Assembly (NCBI GenBank): GCA_964611125.1
Contig: CAZSZO010000003.1
Span: 62,001 to 126,000, forward strand
Source of the DNA: JAEUIX01 sp964611125
GTDB lineage: Bacteria > Planctomycetota > Phycisphaerae > Phycisphaerales > UBA1924
Direction: 5' to 3'
Length of the DNA stretch: 64,000 nucleotides
Shown here: piece by piece, positions 18,262 through 27,237 of the stretch
Numbering within the stretch: position 1 is the stretch's first letter
How the letters are laid out: each line of letters starts with the position of its first letter
Position numbers and translations under genes: made by a program
The notes under the pieces: generated by a model
Told to the model about the DNA's origin: nothing
What the model saw: only the letters and a program-made list of their open reading frames with translations
The model's database searches: none

Positions 18262-20374
18262 GGGCCCGCGCCCGCCGGGCGGTCCTCGCTTCGGCCCCCC
18301 CGGTCCCCGCTTCAACGACCGTTCTGACTCAAGGGGCGGCGAGTTCCGGGGCGGCCAGGGACGCGGCCCAGGCGGCCCGAGACCTGCCCCAGGCGCCCGG
18401 CCGAGCGGCCCGAACGAACAAGGCGGCCCCACAGACTCTCCGAATTCAGGGGAATCAGAGACGCCAAGAGGCCCAGGTTTCCCCCGAGGCGCGGGAGGCT
18501 TTAAGAGCCGCCCCGACCGGAAGCCCTTCGGCATGCGTCGGCCCGCCCCGGGCGGCCCCGGCGGCCGAGGCCGCGGCGGCGCTGGCCCGAGCAACTTCGA
18601 ATCCGCCCTTCCCCGCAGCGTCCGCGTCATCCACGAAGACCGCGAACTGATCATCATCGACAAGCCGCCCGGCCTGCTCACCGCCAACATCCCCGGGGAA
18701 ACCCGCACCGCCCTCTTCGACATGCTCAAGCGGTACATCCGCAGCACCCGCCCGCGCCTCCGCCGCGACCGCGAACGCGACGAAGACGGCCCCAAGCCCC
18801 GTTCCGCCGGGCAGGGCGTCTACGTCATCCACCGCCTCGACAAGGAAGCGTCCGGCCTGCTGGTCTTCGCGACCAGCGAGAAGGCCTTCGGCGACCTGAA
18901 GGAGGCGTTCAAGACCAAGCGCGTCCACCGCATCTACACCGCCCTGGTCGAGGGCGAGGTCGGCCCGGTCGGGCAGCAGGGCACCATCCAGTCATACCTT
19001 CGGGAAACCCCCAGCGGCAAGGTCGAGAGCCTCCCCTCCGACTCCTTCCGCGGGCCCGGCCGCGCCGCGGCGGCGCTCGGCGGGCCCCCCTCGGGACCCA
19101 TGGGCCCCGACATGGCCAAGCTCGCCGTCACGCACTACCGCGTCATCGGCGTCGGGCACGGCATGACGCTCCTCCAGGTCCGCCTCGAAACCGGGCGCAA
19201 GCACCAGATCCGTGTGCACCTCGCCGACCGGGGTCACCCGCTGGTGGGCGACATGCGCTACGGCGCCAAGAACGACTCGCTCACCCGCCTCGCCCTGCAC
19301 GCCACCGAGCTCGGCTTCACCCACCCCGGCACAGGCCAGACGGTGCGCTACACCAGCTTCCCGCCGCCGGTCTTCCACCAGGCCGTCGGCCTGGAGGCCC
19401 CACGCTACGTCGACCGGCCAGACCAGCGGATCGAGCCCGCCGGAATCGCCTCTACACCCGCTTCCACATCGGCGGTCCCGCCGTTCCCCACAGTTGCGTC
19501 GGCCCAGCCGGCGGCGCGCACAGGCGAAGGACGGCCCGCCGACGGCCGCCCCGGCGGCCCGCGCATCGACCAGCCCGGGCGCGACACCTCCTGGGAGCGC
19601 GTGGCCGAGTGGTACGACAGCCTTCAGGGCGAGGCCGGCGAGGAGACCAGCGACCACTACCGCGATGTCATCATCCCGGGGACGATCCGCCTGCTGAGCC
19701 CCGCGCCGGGCGCGCGCCTCCTCGATGTCGCCTGCGGACAAGGGGTGATCAGCCGGGCCGCAACGGCTCAGGGCGCCCGCGTCGTGGGCGTCGACGCTTC
19801 GCCCTCGCTCATCGATGCCGCCCGGGCCCGCCTGGGCGGCGGCGAGATCGACTACCGCCAGGGCGATGCTCGTCGCCTGCTGGAGCTGGGGCTCGAGCCC
19901 GCCGCGTTCGACGCCGCGTCGTGCGTCATGGCCCTTGGCAACATCGATCCGCTTGACCAGGTGTTCCGGGGCGTGCACGACCTGCTCAAGCCGGGCGGCC
20001 GCTTCGTGGCCGTCATCAGCCACCCGGCCTTCCGCGCCCCGGGCCAGACCTCCTGGGGCTGGGACGAGCGGGGCCGCGTGCAATACCGGCGCGTCGACGC
20101 CTACCTCACGGTCCAGCAGGTGCAGATCCAGATGCACCCGGGCAAGGCCGCGATGGGCCAGCCCGGCGGCGACCTCACCACGTGGTCATTCCATCGGCCG
20201 CTGCAGAACTATGTGCGCCTGCTGGGCGAAGCGGGCCTGCTGATCGACGCCATCGAGGAATGGCCTTCGCTGCGCGTCAGCGAGCCGGGCCCCCGGGCCG
20301 CGGAGGAGAACCGCTCGCGCCGTGAGCTGCCGCTCTTCCTGGCCCTGCGGGCCATCAAGGCGCCCAGGGCCTGA
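18221..20374 (+). CDS. RluA-type pseudouridine synthase fused to SAM methyltransferase
   Basis: One uninterrupted frame of 717 residues carries three parts. Residues 1-125 are low-complexity Gly/Pro/Arg, like an RNA-binding RGG tail. Residues 130-390 are an RluA-family pseudouridine synthase: IIIDKPPGLL, then HRLDKEASGLLVFA with catalytic Asp 207, later ETGRKHQIRVHL and HPLVGDMRYG. After a linker rich in Pro, Ala and Thr, residues 455-717 form a class I methyltransferase: LLDVACGQGVISR (motif I, about 500), GVDASPSLIDAA and LLKPGGRFV. The enzyme would isomerise uridine in rRNA or tRNA. The methyl acceptor is unknown and may or may not be the same RNA. It starts inside the coaB end, so the two are co-transcribed. 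Confidence 0.88.
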   Translation: MMTPPPPSPRRPGKGPRPPGGPRFGPPGPRFNDRSDSRGGEFRGGQGRGPGGPRPAPGARPSGPNEQGGPTDSPNSGESETPRGPGFPRGAGGFKSRPDRKPFGMRRPAPGGPGGRGRGGAGPSNFESALPRSVRVIHEDRELIIIDKPPGLLTANIPGETRTALFDMLKRYIRSTRPRLRRDRERDEDGPKPRSAGQGVYVIHRLDKEASGLLVFATSEKAFGDLKEAFKTKRVHRIYTALVEGEVGPVGQQGTIQSYLRETPSGKVESLPSDSFRGPGRAAAALGGPPSGPMGPDMAKLAVTHYRVIGVGHGMTLLQVRLETGRKHQIRVHLADRGHPLVGDMRYGAKNDSLTRLALHATELGFTHPGTGQTVRYTSFPPPVFHQAVGLEAPRYVDRPDQRIEPAGIASTPASTSAVPPFPTVASAQPAARTGEGRPADGRPGGPRIDQPGRDTSWERVAEWYDSLQGEAGEETSDHYRDVIIPGTIRLLSPAPGARLLDVACGQGVISRAATAQGARVVGVDASPSLIDAARARLGGGEIDYRQGDARRLLELGLEPAAFDAASCVMALGNIDPLDQVFRGVHDLLKPGGRFVAVISHPAFRAPGQTSWGWDERGRVQYRRVDAYLTVQQVQIQMHPGKAAMGQPGGDLTTWSFHRPLQNYVRLLGEAGLLIDAIEEWPSLRVSEPGPRAAEENRSRRELPLFLALRAIKAPRA

Positions 20375-20375
20375 G

Positions 20376-20393
20376 CCCGCCTCCGGAGGCGGG
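20376..20393. other. GC-rich palindrome after the fusion gene
   Basis: CCCGCCTCCGGAGGCGGG is a perfect 18-base palindrome starting two bases after the stop of the fusion gene. It could fold as a 7-bp stem with a CCGG loop. It lacks a following T-run, so it is only a possible transcript-end structure. Confidence 0.5.
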
Positions 20394-20440
20394 GTCACAT
20401 TCCACATGGCCCGATGAGCAGAATGGGGCCGCCAATGACA

Positions 20441-20466
20441 AACCCCCGGGGACGGCCCCGGGGGTT
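20441..20466. terminator. Convergent terminator hairpin, 11-bp stem
   Basis: AACCCCCGGGG and CCCCGGGGGTT form a perfect 11-bp stem with a four-base loop. It lies between two convergent genes (ending at 20374 and 20519). On the minus strand it is followed by TGTCATT, so it fits best as the terminator of the exported-protein gene, and it may also stop the plus-strand operon. Confidence 0.75.
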
Positions 20467-20518
20467 GGTGAATCGCGGTCGAGCGTCAGTCATTCGGCGG
20501 ATCAGCCCGCCGATCAAC

Positions 20519-22444
20519 TCAGCAGCCGGCGAAGTACGCGGTGATGTAGTCCGACAGGTCGTCGGGATCGGTCGCGCCGTCACCGTTGAAGTTCGCCTGC
20601 CCGCAGGGCGGCGTGGCGAAGTAGCAGGCGATGTAGTCCGAGAGGTCGTCGGGGTCGAGGACGCTGTCGCCGTTGAAGTCGGCCAGGCAGGCCGGGGGCA
20701 TCGTCGGCACAGGCAGGCCGGCGACGGCCAGCGCATCGAGCGGCGTAGCCCCGAAGCCGGGCTTGAACAACTTCAGCGACGCCGCGCCCGTGGTCGGAGC
20801 GACATCGGACGTGAAGCCGAAGTTGAACAGCGTGCCCCAGCGGATCGCGTTGGCGTTCACGTTGGCCGAGAACGACTCAGTCGAGAAGACAACCTGGTTG
20901 TTGGACTTGTTGAAGGTCCACGCGGCGTTGCTGTACGGCTCGCCCGAGTGCCAGCGGGGGGCGTGGAACGAAACATCCGTCGCCGAGCCCGAGTCGGGCA
21001 GGGCGATGATGAACTTCTCCGCCGAGCGGTCGGAGTTGTGGTTGTACACGGCGTACTCGTAGCGGTAGAGCCCGTCGCCGAGCGTGGTGACCTTCGCGGC
21101 CACCCAGAAGCGCGAACGGATGAACTTGTCGGCCAGGGTGGGGTGGGGGGTGTCGTCGTGGTCGGCGGTGACGAGGGTCACCGTCGAGTCGATGAACCGC
21201 CAGGCGAAGATGCCCGGCTCCTGCTGACGGGTGCCGCCCGCGAAGCCGGGGTTGTTGTTGATGCTCGCCGCGGTCACCTCTCGCCACGACGCGTTGTTCA
21301 GGGCGTTGAAGGCCACCGTCTGGTTTGGGCGGACGAACTGGGCGTCATCGGCCGTGATGTAAAGGCCGTCGACGATGTAGCGCGTGCCGGCGGGCTGGTT
21401 GGTGACATCGGCGGTGGGAACCTGCAGCCGCATGCGGGTGTCGGCGTCGCCCGTGCCGTTTCCGCGGATGAAGGGCGAAGTGCCGTTGGTCGCGTGCACG
21501 ATGTTCTTGGCGCCCAGGCCGCCCTGGCTGCCGTTGAGGCCGGCGCCGTAGGTGTCGGAGCAGTTCACGCCCAGGGCGTCGCCGCCGATGTTCTGAGTCG
21601 TGCCCAGGCTGGGAAAGTACACGTTCGAGGGCTGGCACGTGCCGCACGAGGGCGAGTTGGTGGACACAAAGCCGTGCTTCAGCCACGACTGCCCGAGCTG
21701 CTCGAACCGCGAGTACTGGCCGTAGCTCTTCAGGCGGTACATGTTCTGATTGATGACCGGGTGCTGCGTGTTGTTGTAGTCGGGCAGGTAGTTGTTGGTG
21801 TCGATCCACAGCACCGGCGAGTCGCCGGGGTTGCACGAGTCGGTGCCGACCGAGTACGCGGTGACGGGCACGCCGCCGCTCACGCCCGTGCCCCAGCGGG
21901 CCACATCGGTGATCTGGTTCACGACCACGTCGGGGCCGAGGTTCACCGGGGGGGGCGGCGGGGGCGGGGGCGGCGTGACGACGTTGAGCACGAAGTTGCC
22001 CGTCACGTTCGGCAGCGCCGAGGAGATGCGGAGGAAGACCACCTGGTTGGCCGTGAGGTTCACGACCGCGCGGGAGGCGTCGCCATTGGCCGGACAGAAG
22101 CCGGCGACGGCGTCATCGTTGCAGGCCAGCTGGCTGCCGGCCCCGCCGCAGGCCGTGCGGACCGCGACAGTGGTGTCGAAGTTGGTCGCGGGATTGCACG
22201 TGTCGAAGCGGTACTGACCGGCCGCGGGGGCCACGAAGCGGAACCACACATCCGGGGCGACGGCGATGCAGGTCGAGCCGTCGAGGCTCGCGCCCACGGT
22301 CGAGCCCGCGTACGAACCCGCCGCGTTGATCGTCGGCGCCGAGGCGCACGCATCAGCCGGCGCCTGAGCCCACGTCGTGCCCGCGAAGGTCGCCAGCGCC
22401 AGCGCGCCGACACCACACCACTGTCCACCTGTGTTCGTTCGCAT
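20519..22444 (-). CDS. Exported PPC-like protein of unknown function, GC-type dockerin tag (copy 1)
   Basis: A 641-residue protein with a signal peptide (about 1-26, ending TTWAQA). Residues 30-160 form a beta-sandwich like bacterial prepeptidase C-terminal (PPC) domains (DVWFRFVAPAAGQYRFDTC). A polyproline linker (about 162-170) follows. The next 430 residues are shared with two neighbouring genes and I do not recognise them. Conserved landmarks are DSCNPGDSPVLWID, YRLKSYGQYSRFEQLGQSWL, VNCSDTYGAGLNG, TADHDDTP and WHSGEPYSNAAW. The C-terminus has two EF-hand-like motifs (DFNGDSVLDPDDLSDYI and NFNGDGATDPDDLSDYI) and ends AGC. The protein is probably secreted or surface-held. A catalytic role cannot be read from the sequence. 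Confidence 0.82.
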   Translation of the reverse strand: MRTNTGGQWCGVGALALATFAGTTWAQAPADACASAPTINAAGSYAGSTVGASLDGSTCIAVAPDVWFRFVAPAAGQYRFDTCNPATNFDTTVAVRTACGGAGSQLACNDDAVAGFCPANGDASRAVVNLTANQVVFLRISSALPNVTGNFVLNVVTPPPPPPPPPVNLGPDVVVNQITDVARWGTGVSGGVPVTAYSVGTDSCNPGDSPVLWIDTNNYLPDYNNTQHPVINQNMYRLKSYGQYSRFEQLGQSWLKHGFVSTNSPSCGTCQPSNVYFPSLGTTQNIGGDALGVNCSDTYGAGLNGSQGGLGAKNIVHATNGTSPFIRGNGTGDADTRMRLQVPTADVTNQPAGTRYIVDGLYITADDAQFVRPNQTVAFNALNNASWREVTAASINNNPGFAGGTRQQEPGIFAWRFIDSTVTLVTADHDDTPHPTLADKFIRSRFWVAAKVTTLGDGLYRYEYAVYNHNSDRSAEKFIIALPDSGSATDVSFHAPRWHSGEPYSNAAWTFNKSNNQVVFSTESFSANVNANAIRWGTLFNFGFTSDVAPTTGAASLKLFKPGFGATPLDALAVAGLPVPTMPPACLADFNGDSVLDPDDLSDYIACYFATPPCGQANFNGDGATDPDDLSDYITAYFAGC

Positions 22445-22584
22445 AAGGCCCTCTCGATATTGGAAATGCCCACTTCAGGAAAGCGCGGCGGGAAAAACCG
22501 CGCGGGTCCGATTTGTGAAGAATACCCCCGAACGCACCCCCACGCAAGGGAGAATCTGGGCAAGAAATCGCTCGCTCATCAATG

Positions 22585-22613
22585 AAAAAGGCCCCGGCCG
22601 GGCGGCCAGGGCC
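22585..22613 (-). terminator. Intrinsic terminator of exported-protein gene copy 2
   Basis: Read on the minus strand, GGCCCTGGCC and GGCCGGGGCC pair over 10 bp (one G-U) with a four-base loop and are followed by TTTTT (22589-22585). It lies 77 bases past the stop of the gene at 22690-24633. Confidence 0.85.
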
Positions 22614-22689
22614 ATTTGGTGATTTTCCTTAGAACCCGCCTGTCAGGCCGCCTTCGCCCGACCACCGGCGCTCATACTCAGTCCGTGCT

Positions 22690-24633
22690 TCAGCACCCGG
22701 CGAAGTACGCTCCGATGTAGTCCGACAGATCGTCGGGATCGGTCACGCCGTCGCCGTTGTAGTCCGAGCCCTGGCAGGGCTGGGTGAAGAAGCACCCGAT
22801 GTAATCCGACAGGTCGTCGGGATCCAGCACGCCATCGCCGTTGAAGTCGGCCACGCAGCCGGGCGGGTTGCCCGGGGGCACCGGCAGGCCCGCAGCCGTC
22901 ACGGTCGGGAGCGTCCCGGCCTTGAACAGCTTGATGCTCGCGTCGCCGGTGGTCGGGGCGACGTTGGCCGTGAAGCCGAAGTTGAACATCGTGCCCCAGC
23001 GGATGGCATTGGCATTCGCGTCAGTCGCGAAGGGAGTGGTGGCGAACGTCAGGGAACCGCCGGACCTGGTCATCGTCCAAGGAGCGTTGCTGTAGGGTTC
23101 GCCCGAGTGCCAGCGGGGCGCCCGGAAGCTGAAGTCCGTCACCGTCGCCGAGTCCGCCATCGGCAGGATGAACTGTTCGGCCGAGCGATCGGAATTGTGG
23201 TTGTACACCGCGTACTCATAGCGGAACTGCCCGCCGCCGAGGTCGGTCACCTTGGCCGCGACCCAGTACCGCGAGCGGATGAACGTGCCCGGGAACGACG
23301 GCGCCCCGTTGGCGTCGCGGAAGCCCGTGCCCGGGTTGGGGGTGTCGTCATGATCGGCCGTGATCAGCGTCACGTCCGCATCGGCCCGCTTCCACGCGAA
23401 AATGCCCGGCTGCTGCTGCACCGTCGCGCCCACGAACGTGGGCGTGCCGTTGATCGACGTGGCCGAAACCTCGCGCCATGAGGCGTTGTTCAGGGCGTTG
23501 GTCGCGACCGTCTGGCCCGCCCGGACGAACTGGGCATCGTCGGCCGCGACGTAGTAGCCGTCGACGAAGAAACGCGTCCCGGCGGGCTGGGCCGACACAT
23601 CGGCCGTCGGCACCTGAAGACGCATCTTGGTGTTGGCGTCGCCCGTCCCGTTGTTGCGGACGAAGGGCGAGGTCCCCGCCGTCGCGTTCACGATGTTCTT
23701 GGCGCCCATGTTGGCGAAGTTGCCGTTGAGGCTGGCGCCATAGGTGTCCGAGCAGTTCACGCCCAGAACATCAGACCCGAAGTTCTGATACCCCTGCTGG
23801 CTGGGCCGCCAGACGCTGGTCGTTCCGCATGTGCCGCAGGCGCCCGAGTTGGTCGACAGGAAGCCGTGCTTCAGCCACGACTGGCCGAGCTGCTCGAAGC
23901 GTGAGTACTGGCCGTAGCTCTTCAGCCGGTACATGTTCTGGTTGATCACCGGGTGCTGGGTCACGTCGTAGTCTGGGCCGTAGTTCGCATTGGCGCTCGA
24001 ATCGACCCAGATCACCGGGTAGTCGCCCACGTTGCACGAGTCGGTGCCCACCGAGTAGCCCGTGATCGTCCCGGTCGTATCCACGCCCCACCGCGCCACG
24101 TCGGTGATCTGGTTCACCGCCACATCGGGGCCGAGGGTCGGGTTCGGGGGCGGCGGCGGCGGCGCGTGCGTCACCGTCAGCGTGAAGGTCCCCTGGGCCC
24201 CGGCGAAGCCGGCCACCCGGATCCACAGCGTCTGCCCCGCTGCGGCGTTCACGCTCACGCTTGAGCCGTTGCCGGCGCAGGCGTCGTCGTTGCAGGCCCG
24301 GTTCACCGTCCCCGCCGTCGTCGGGCAGCCGGTGCGGAACGAAACCACCGTATCGAACGTGTTGGCCCCGCAGGTGGACGCCGTGAGCTGCCCGGAAGCG
24401 GGCGCGACGACGGTGTACCAAACATCCCGGCTCGACGCGACCCCCGAGCACCCAGATGAGGTGGTGTCGGTTGTCGCCGCGGTGTTGGTCCCGGCGATCG
24501 ACACCGAGGACAGGGCCTCCAGCGCCAGCGGGGTCGCGTTCGGACACGTGTTGTTGGCGGGCTGCGCCAGCGCCAGCCCGGCGAAGACGAACAGCGACAT
24601 GGCCGCGAGGCCGGGGGCGAATGGGGACGTCAT
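22690..24633 (-). CDS. Exported PPC-like protein of unknown function, GC-type dockerin tag (copy 2)
   Basis: The ATG at 24633 is chosen because GGAGG precedes it by 9 bases and it yields a clean signal peptide (MTSPFAPGLAAMSLFVFAGL, cleaved near LALA). The 647-residue product parallels its neighbours: one PPC-like domain with four to six Cys, a Pro linker, the shared unknown domain (DSCNVGDYPVIWVDSS, RFEQLGQSWLKHGF, GACGTCGTTS, TADHDDTPNPG), then two EF-hand-like repeats DFNGDGVLDPDDLSDYI and DYNGDGVTDPDDLSDYI ending AGC. Compared with copy 1 it has an insertion after TADHDDTPNPG (GFRDANGAPSFPG) shared with copy 3. It has its own terminator, so it may be an independent unit. Confidence 0.82.
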   Translation of the reverse strand: MTSPFAPGLAAMSLFVFAGLALAQPANNTCPNATPLALEALSSVSIAGTNTAATTDTTSSGCSGVASSRDVWYTVVAPASGQLTASTCGANTFDTVVSFRTGCPTTAGTVNRACNDDACAGNGSSVSVNAAAGQTLWIRVAGFAGAQGTFTLTVTHAPPPPPPNPTLGPDVAVNQITDVARWGVDTTGTITGYSVGTDSCNVGDYPVIWVDSSANANYGPDYDVTQHPVINQNMYRLKSYGQYSRFEQLGQSWLKHGFLSTNSGACGTCGTTSVWRPSQQGYQNFGSDVLGVNCSDTYGASLNGNFANMGAKNIVNATAGTSPFVRNNGTGDANTKMRLQVPTADVSAQPAGTRFFVDGYYVAADDAQFVRAGQTVATNALNNASWREVSATSINGTPTFVGATVQQQPGIFAWKRADADVTLITADHDDTPNPGTGFRDANGAPSFPGTFIRSRYWVAAKVTDLGGGQFRYEYAVYNHNSDRSAEQFILPMADSATVTDFSFRAPRWHSGEPYSNAPWTMTRSGGSLTFATTPFATDANANAIRWGTMFNFGFTANVAPTTGDASIKLFKAGTLPTVTAAGLPVPPGNPPGCVADFNGDGVLDPDDLSDYIGCFFTQPCQGSDYNGDGVTDPDDLSDYIGAYFAGC

Positions 24634-24730
24634 GTTCGGGAATCCTCCGGTGGTCGTGCGGGACAAGGTGATGTTGAATATGACCTGAGAACAGGACGGT
24701 TGCGAACGATTTTTCGGGAATCGCCCCCGG

Positions 24731-24764
24731 CGACCGAATTCAGCAGCCGACCGAATTCAGCAGC
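24731..24764. repeat. Tandem 17-base repeat next to a stop codon
   Basis: CGACCGAATTCAGCAGC occurs twice in direct tandem. On the minus strand each copy ends in GCTGCTGA, echoing the GGTTGCTGA end of the adjacent gene at 24774, as if its last codons had been duplicated and decayed. Confidence 0.8.
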
Positions 24765-24773
24765 CGGGCGAAG

Positions 24774-27131
24774 TCAGCAACCGGCGAAGTACAGCCCGAT
24801 GAAGTCCGACAGGTCGTCCGGGTCAGCGACGCCATCGCCGTTCACATCCGCCCCGGCGCACGGGGGGGTGAAGTAGCAGGCGATGTAGTCCGACAGGTCA
24901 TCAGGATCCAGCACGCCGTCGCCGTTAAAGTCGGCCCGGCAGGCCGGCGGCGCCGGGGGAACCGGGAGGCCGGCCGCCGCGATGCTCGTGATCGGCGCCG
25001 CGCCGAAGCCGGGCTTGAACAGCCCGATCGTCGCCTCGCCGGTCACCGGCGCGACGGAGGTCGTGAAGCCGAAGTTGTAGAGCGAGCCCCAGCGGATCGC
25101 GTTGGCGTTCGGGTTGGCGGCGAAGGTCTGCGTCGAGAACACGATCTTGTTGCTCTCCCGCGACATGGTCCACGGCGCGTTGCTCCACGGCTCGCCGGAG
25201 TGATACTGCGGCGCGCGGAACGTGACGTCGGTCACCGAGGCCGAGTCGGCCAGCGGCAGTTCGAATCGCCCGGCCGACCGGTCGGAATTGTGGTTGTACA
25301 CCGCGAACTCATAGCGGTAGAGCCCGCCCGCCAGCGGCGTGGCCTTCCCGGCGACCCAGAACCGCGAGCGGATGAACGTGCCCGGGAAGCTGGGGTTGCC
25401 CGCTCCATCGCGCCAGCCGGTGCCGGGGTTGGGCGTGTCATCGTGGTCGGCGGTCACCAGCGTCACGTTCGCGTCGGCCGCGCGCCACGCGAAGATGCCC
25501 GGCTGCTGCTGCACCGTGGCGCCCTGGAAGGTGGGGCCGCTGTTGATCGATGAGGCCATCACCTCGCGCCACGACGCGTTGTTCAGCGCGTTGACGGCGA
25601 CGGTCTGCCCCGGCCGCACGAACTGCGCGTCGTCAGCCGCCACATAGAACGCGTCAACGAAGAACCGCGTGCCCGTCGGCTGGCTCACGACATCGGTTGT
25701 CGGAACCTGGAGCCGCATCTTGGTGATGGCGTCGCCGGTGCCGTTGCCCTTGATGAAGGGCGAGGTCCCCACCGTCGCGTTCACGATGCCCTTCGCGCCC
25801 AGGCCGCCCTGGCTGCCGTTGAGACCGGCGCCGTAGGTGTCCGAGCAGTTCACCCCCAGCACGTCGCTCCCGACGCCCTGGTACGACTGCGTGCTGGGAC
25901 GCCAGATGCTCGTCGTTCCGCAGGTCCCGCACGCGCCCGAGTTGGTCGACAGGAACCCGTGCTTCAGCCACGACTGACCGAGCTGCTCGAAACGCGAGTA
26001 CGCCCCGTAGCTCTTGAGCCGGTACAGGTTCTGGCTGATCACCGGGTGCTGGGTCGAGTCATAATCCGGGGCGTAGCCGCTGCTGTCGATCCAGAGCACC
26101 GGGTAGTCGCCCGGGTTGCACGAATCGGTCCCCACCGAGAACGCGGTGATCGCCCCCGAGGCGTCGGTCCCCCAGTTGGCCACGTCGGTGATCACGTTGG
26201 TCACCACGTCAGGCCCGACGCTCGGCGACGGCGGAACGCTCGGGAGGGCGTGCGACACATTGAGCGTGAAGGCCCCCACCGCCCCGCCGAACCCGGCGAT
26301 CCGCACCAGCACCGTCTGCCCGCTGGCCAGGCTGCCCAGGCTGATCCGCGAGCCGCTGTTGCCGCAACCCGCCCCGTCGTCGCTGCACGCCAGCTCCGTC
26401 CCCGCCCCGGGACAGCCGGTGAAGACCGACATCACCGTATCGAAATTCGCGCTCGTGCACGTGTTGAGCGACAGCGTGCCCGCGGAGGGCATCGTCACCC
26501 GATACCACACGTCCGCCGACGCGGCCTGGCACGAAGCGCCACCCTCGGTCCCGGCCAGCAGGTTCGTGCCGTTCACCGAGGTTGTCGAGTCCGCACCGAG
26601 CGCGACGGTCTGCGCGTTCACACAGAGGTCATTGGCCGGCGGCTGCGGCGTCCGGTGCGTCACGTTGAGCTGGAAGGCGCCCACGGCGTTCGAGAAACCC
26701 GCCACGCGGATGAACAACTGCTCCCCCGCCGCGCGTGAGGCCAGCACCACGCGGGAGCGGAGGTTGCCGCACGCGTCATCGTCGCAGCCGATGTCCGTCC
26801 CCGAGCCCGGGCAGGCGGTCCGCACCACCACAACCGAGTCGTAGCCCGTCGCGCCGCAGGTATCGACCGTCACGTCGCCCGCCGCAGGCACCACGAAGCG
26901 ATACCACACATCAGGCGAGTTGCCCGAGGAGCCGCAGGCGCCCGAGCCATCGCGGGAGGACCCGACGGTCGTGCCCAGCACCGTCGCCGTCGAATCGGCG
27001 CTGACCGAAAGCAGGATGGCGCTGCCGCACGCGTTGTTGGCCGGCTGAGCCAGACCCGCCGCGCAGCTCAGGAGGAGCGCGCCGCTGGCGCTCGCGACAC
27101 GGACGGCCGAACGGAACCTGTGGGATGCCAT
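24774..27131 (-). CDS. Exported protein of unknown function with two PPC-like domains and GC-type dockerin tag (copy 3)
   Basis: A 785-residue paralogue of the two genes downstream, longer because the PPC-like domain is present twice (about 30-160 and 165-300; each with DVWYR and an acidic DDDAC/DDGAGC loop). The signal peptide ends near GLAQ. The alternative LLSC could be a weak lipobox. The shared unknown domain follows (about 310-735), with DSCNPGDYPVLWIDSS, RLKSYGAYSRFEQLG, VNCSDTYGAGLNG and YHSGEPWSNAPW. Two EF-hand-like repeats close the protein, ending AGC. GGAGG lies 7 bases before the ATG. All three copies are in the same direction. The gaps suggest separate transcripts rather than a tight operon. 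Confidence 0.82.
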   Translation of the reverse strand: MASHRFRSAVRVASASGALLLSCAAGLAQPANNACGSAILLSVSADSTATVLGTTVGSSRDGSGACGSSGNSPDVWYRFVVPAAGDVTVDTCGATGYDSVVVVRTACPGSGTDIGCDDDACGNLRSRVVLASRAAGEQLFIRVAGFSNAVGAFQLNVTHRTPQPPANDLCVNAQTVALGADSTTSVNGTNLLAGTEGGASCQAASADVWYRVTMPSAGTLSLNTCTSANFDTVMSVFTGCPGAGTELACSDDGAGCGNSGSRISLGSLASGQTVLVRIAGFGGAVGAFTLNVSHALPSVPPSPSVGPDVVTNVITDVANWGTDASGAITAFSVGTDSCNPGDYPVLWIDSSGYAPDYDSTQHPVISQNLYRLKSYGAYSRFEQLGQSWLKHGFLSTNSGACGTCGTTSIWRPSTQSYQGVGSDVLGVNCSDTYGAGLNGSQGGLGAKGIVNATVGTSPFIKGNGTGDAITKMRLQVPTTDVVSQPTGTRFFVDAFYVAADDAQFVRPGQTVAVNALNNASWREVMASSINSGPTFQGATVQQQPGIFAWRAADANVTLVTADHDDTPNPGTGWRDGAGNPSFPGTFIRSRFWVAGKATPLAGGLYRYEFAVYNHNSDRSAGRFELPLADSASVTDVTFRAPQYHSGEPWSNAPWTMSRESNKIVFSTQTFAANPNANAIRWGSLYNFGFTTSVAPVTGEATIGLFKPGFGAAPITSIAAAGLPVPPAPPACRADFNGDGVLDPDDLSDYIACYFTPPCAGADVNGDGVADPDDLSDFIGLYFAGC

Positions 27132-27237
27132 GACGGAGCCTCCAAAAAAGCCGCAGACGGGCGGAACCGGGTGGGTCGAATCTCGCGGCGCTGAGCAGCG
27201 CGGGTGGCGGTCGATCGATGGGCGGGCCGGGCCGCCG

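Noticed and set aside
27132..27237. GCGCT..AGCGC hairpin as terminator of the cytochrome region
   Set aside because: The stem is short, there is no T-run, and it lies downstream of the cytochrome gene but just before another start.
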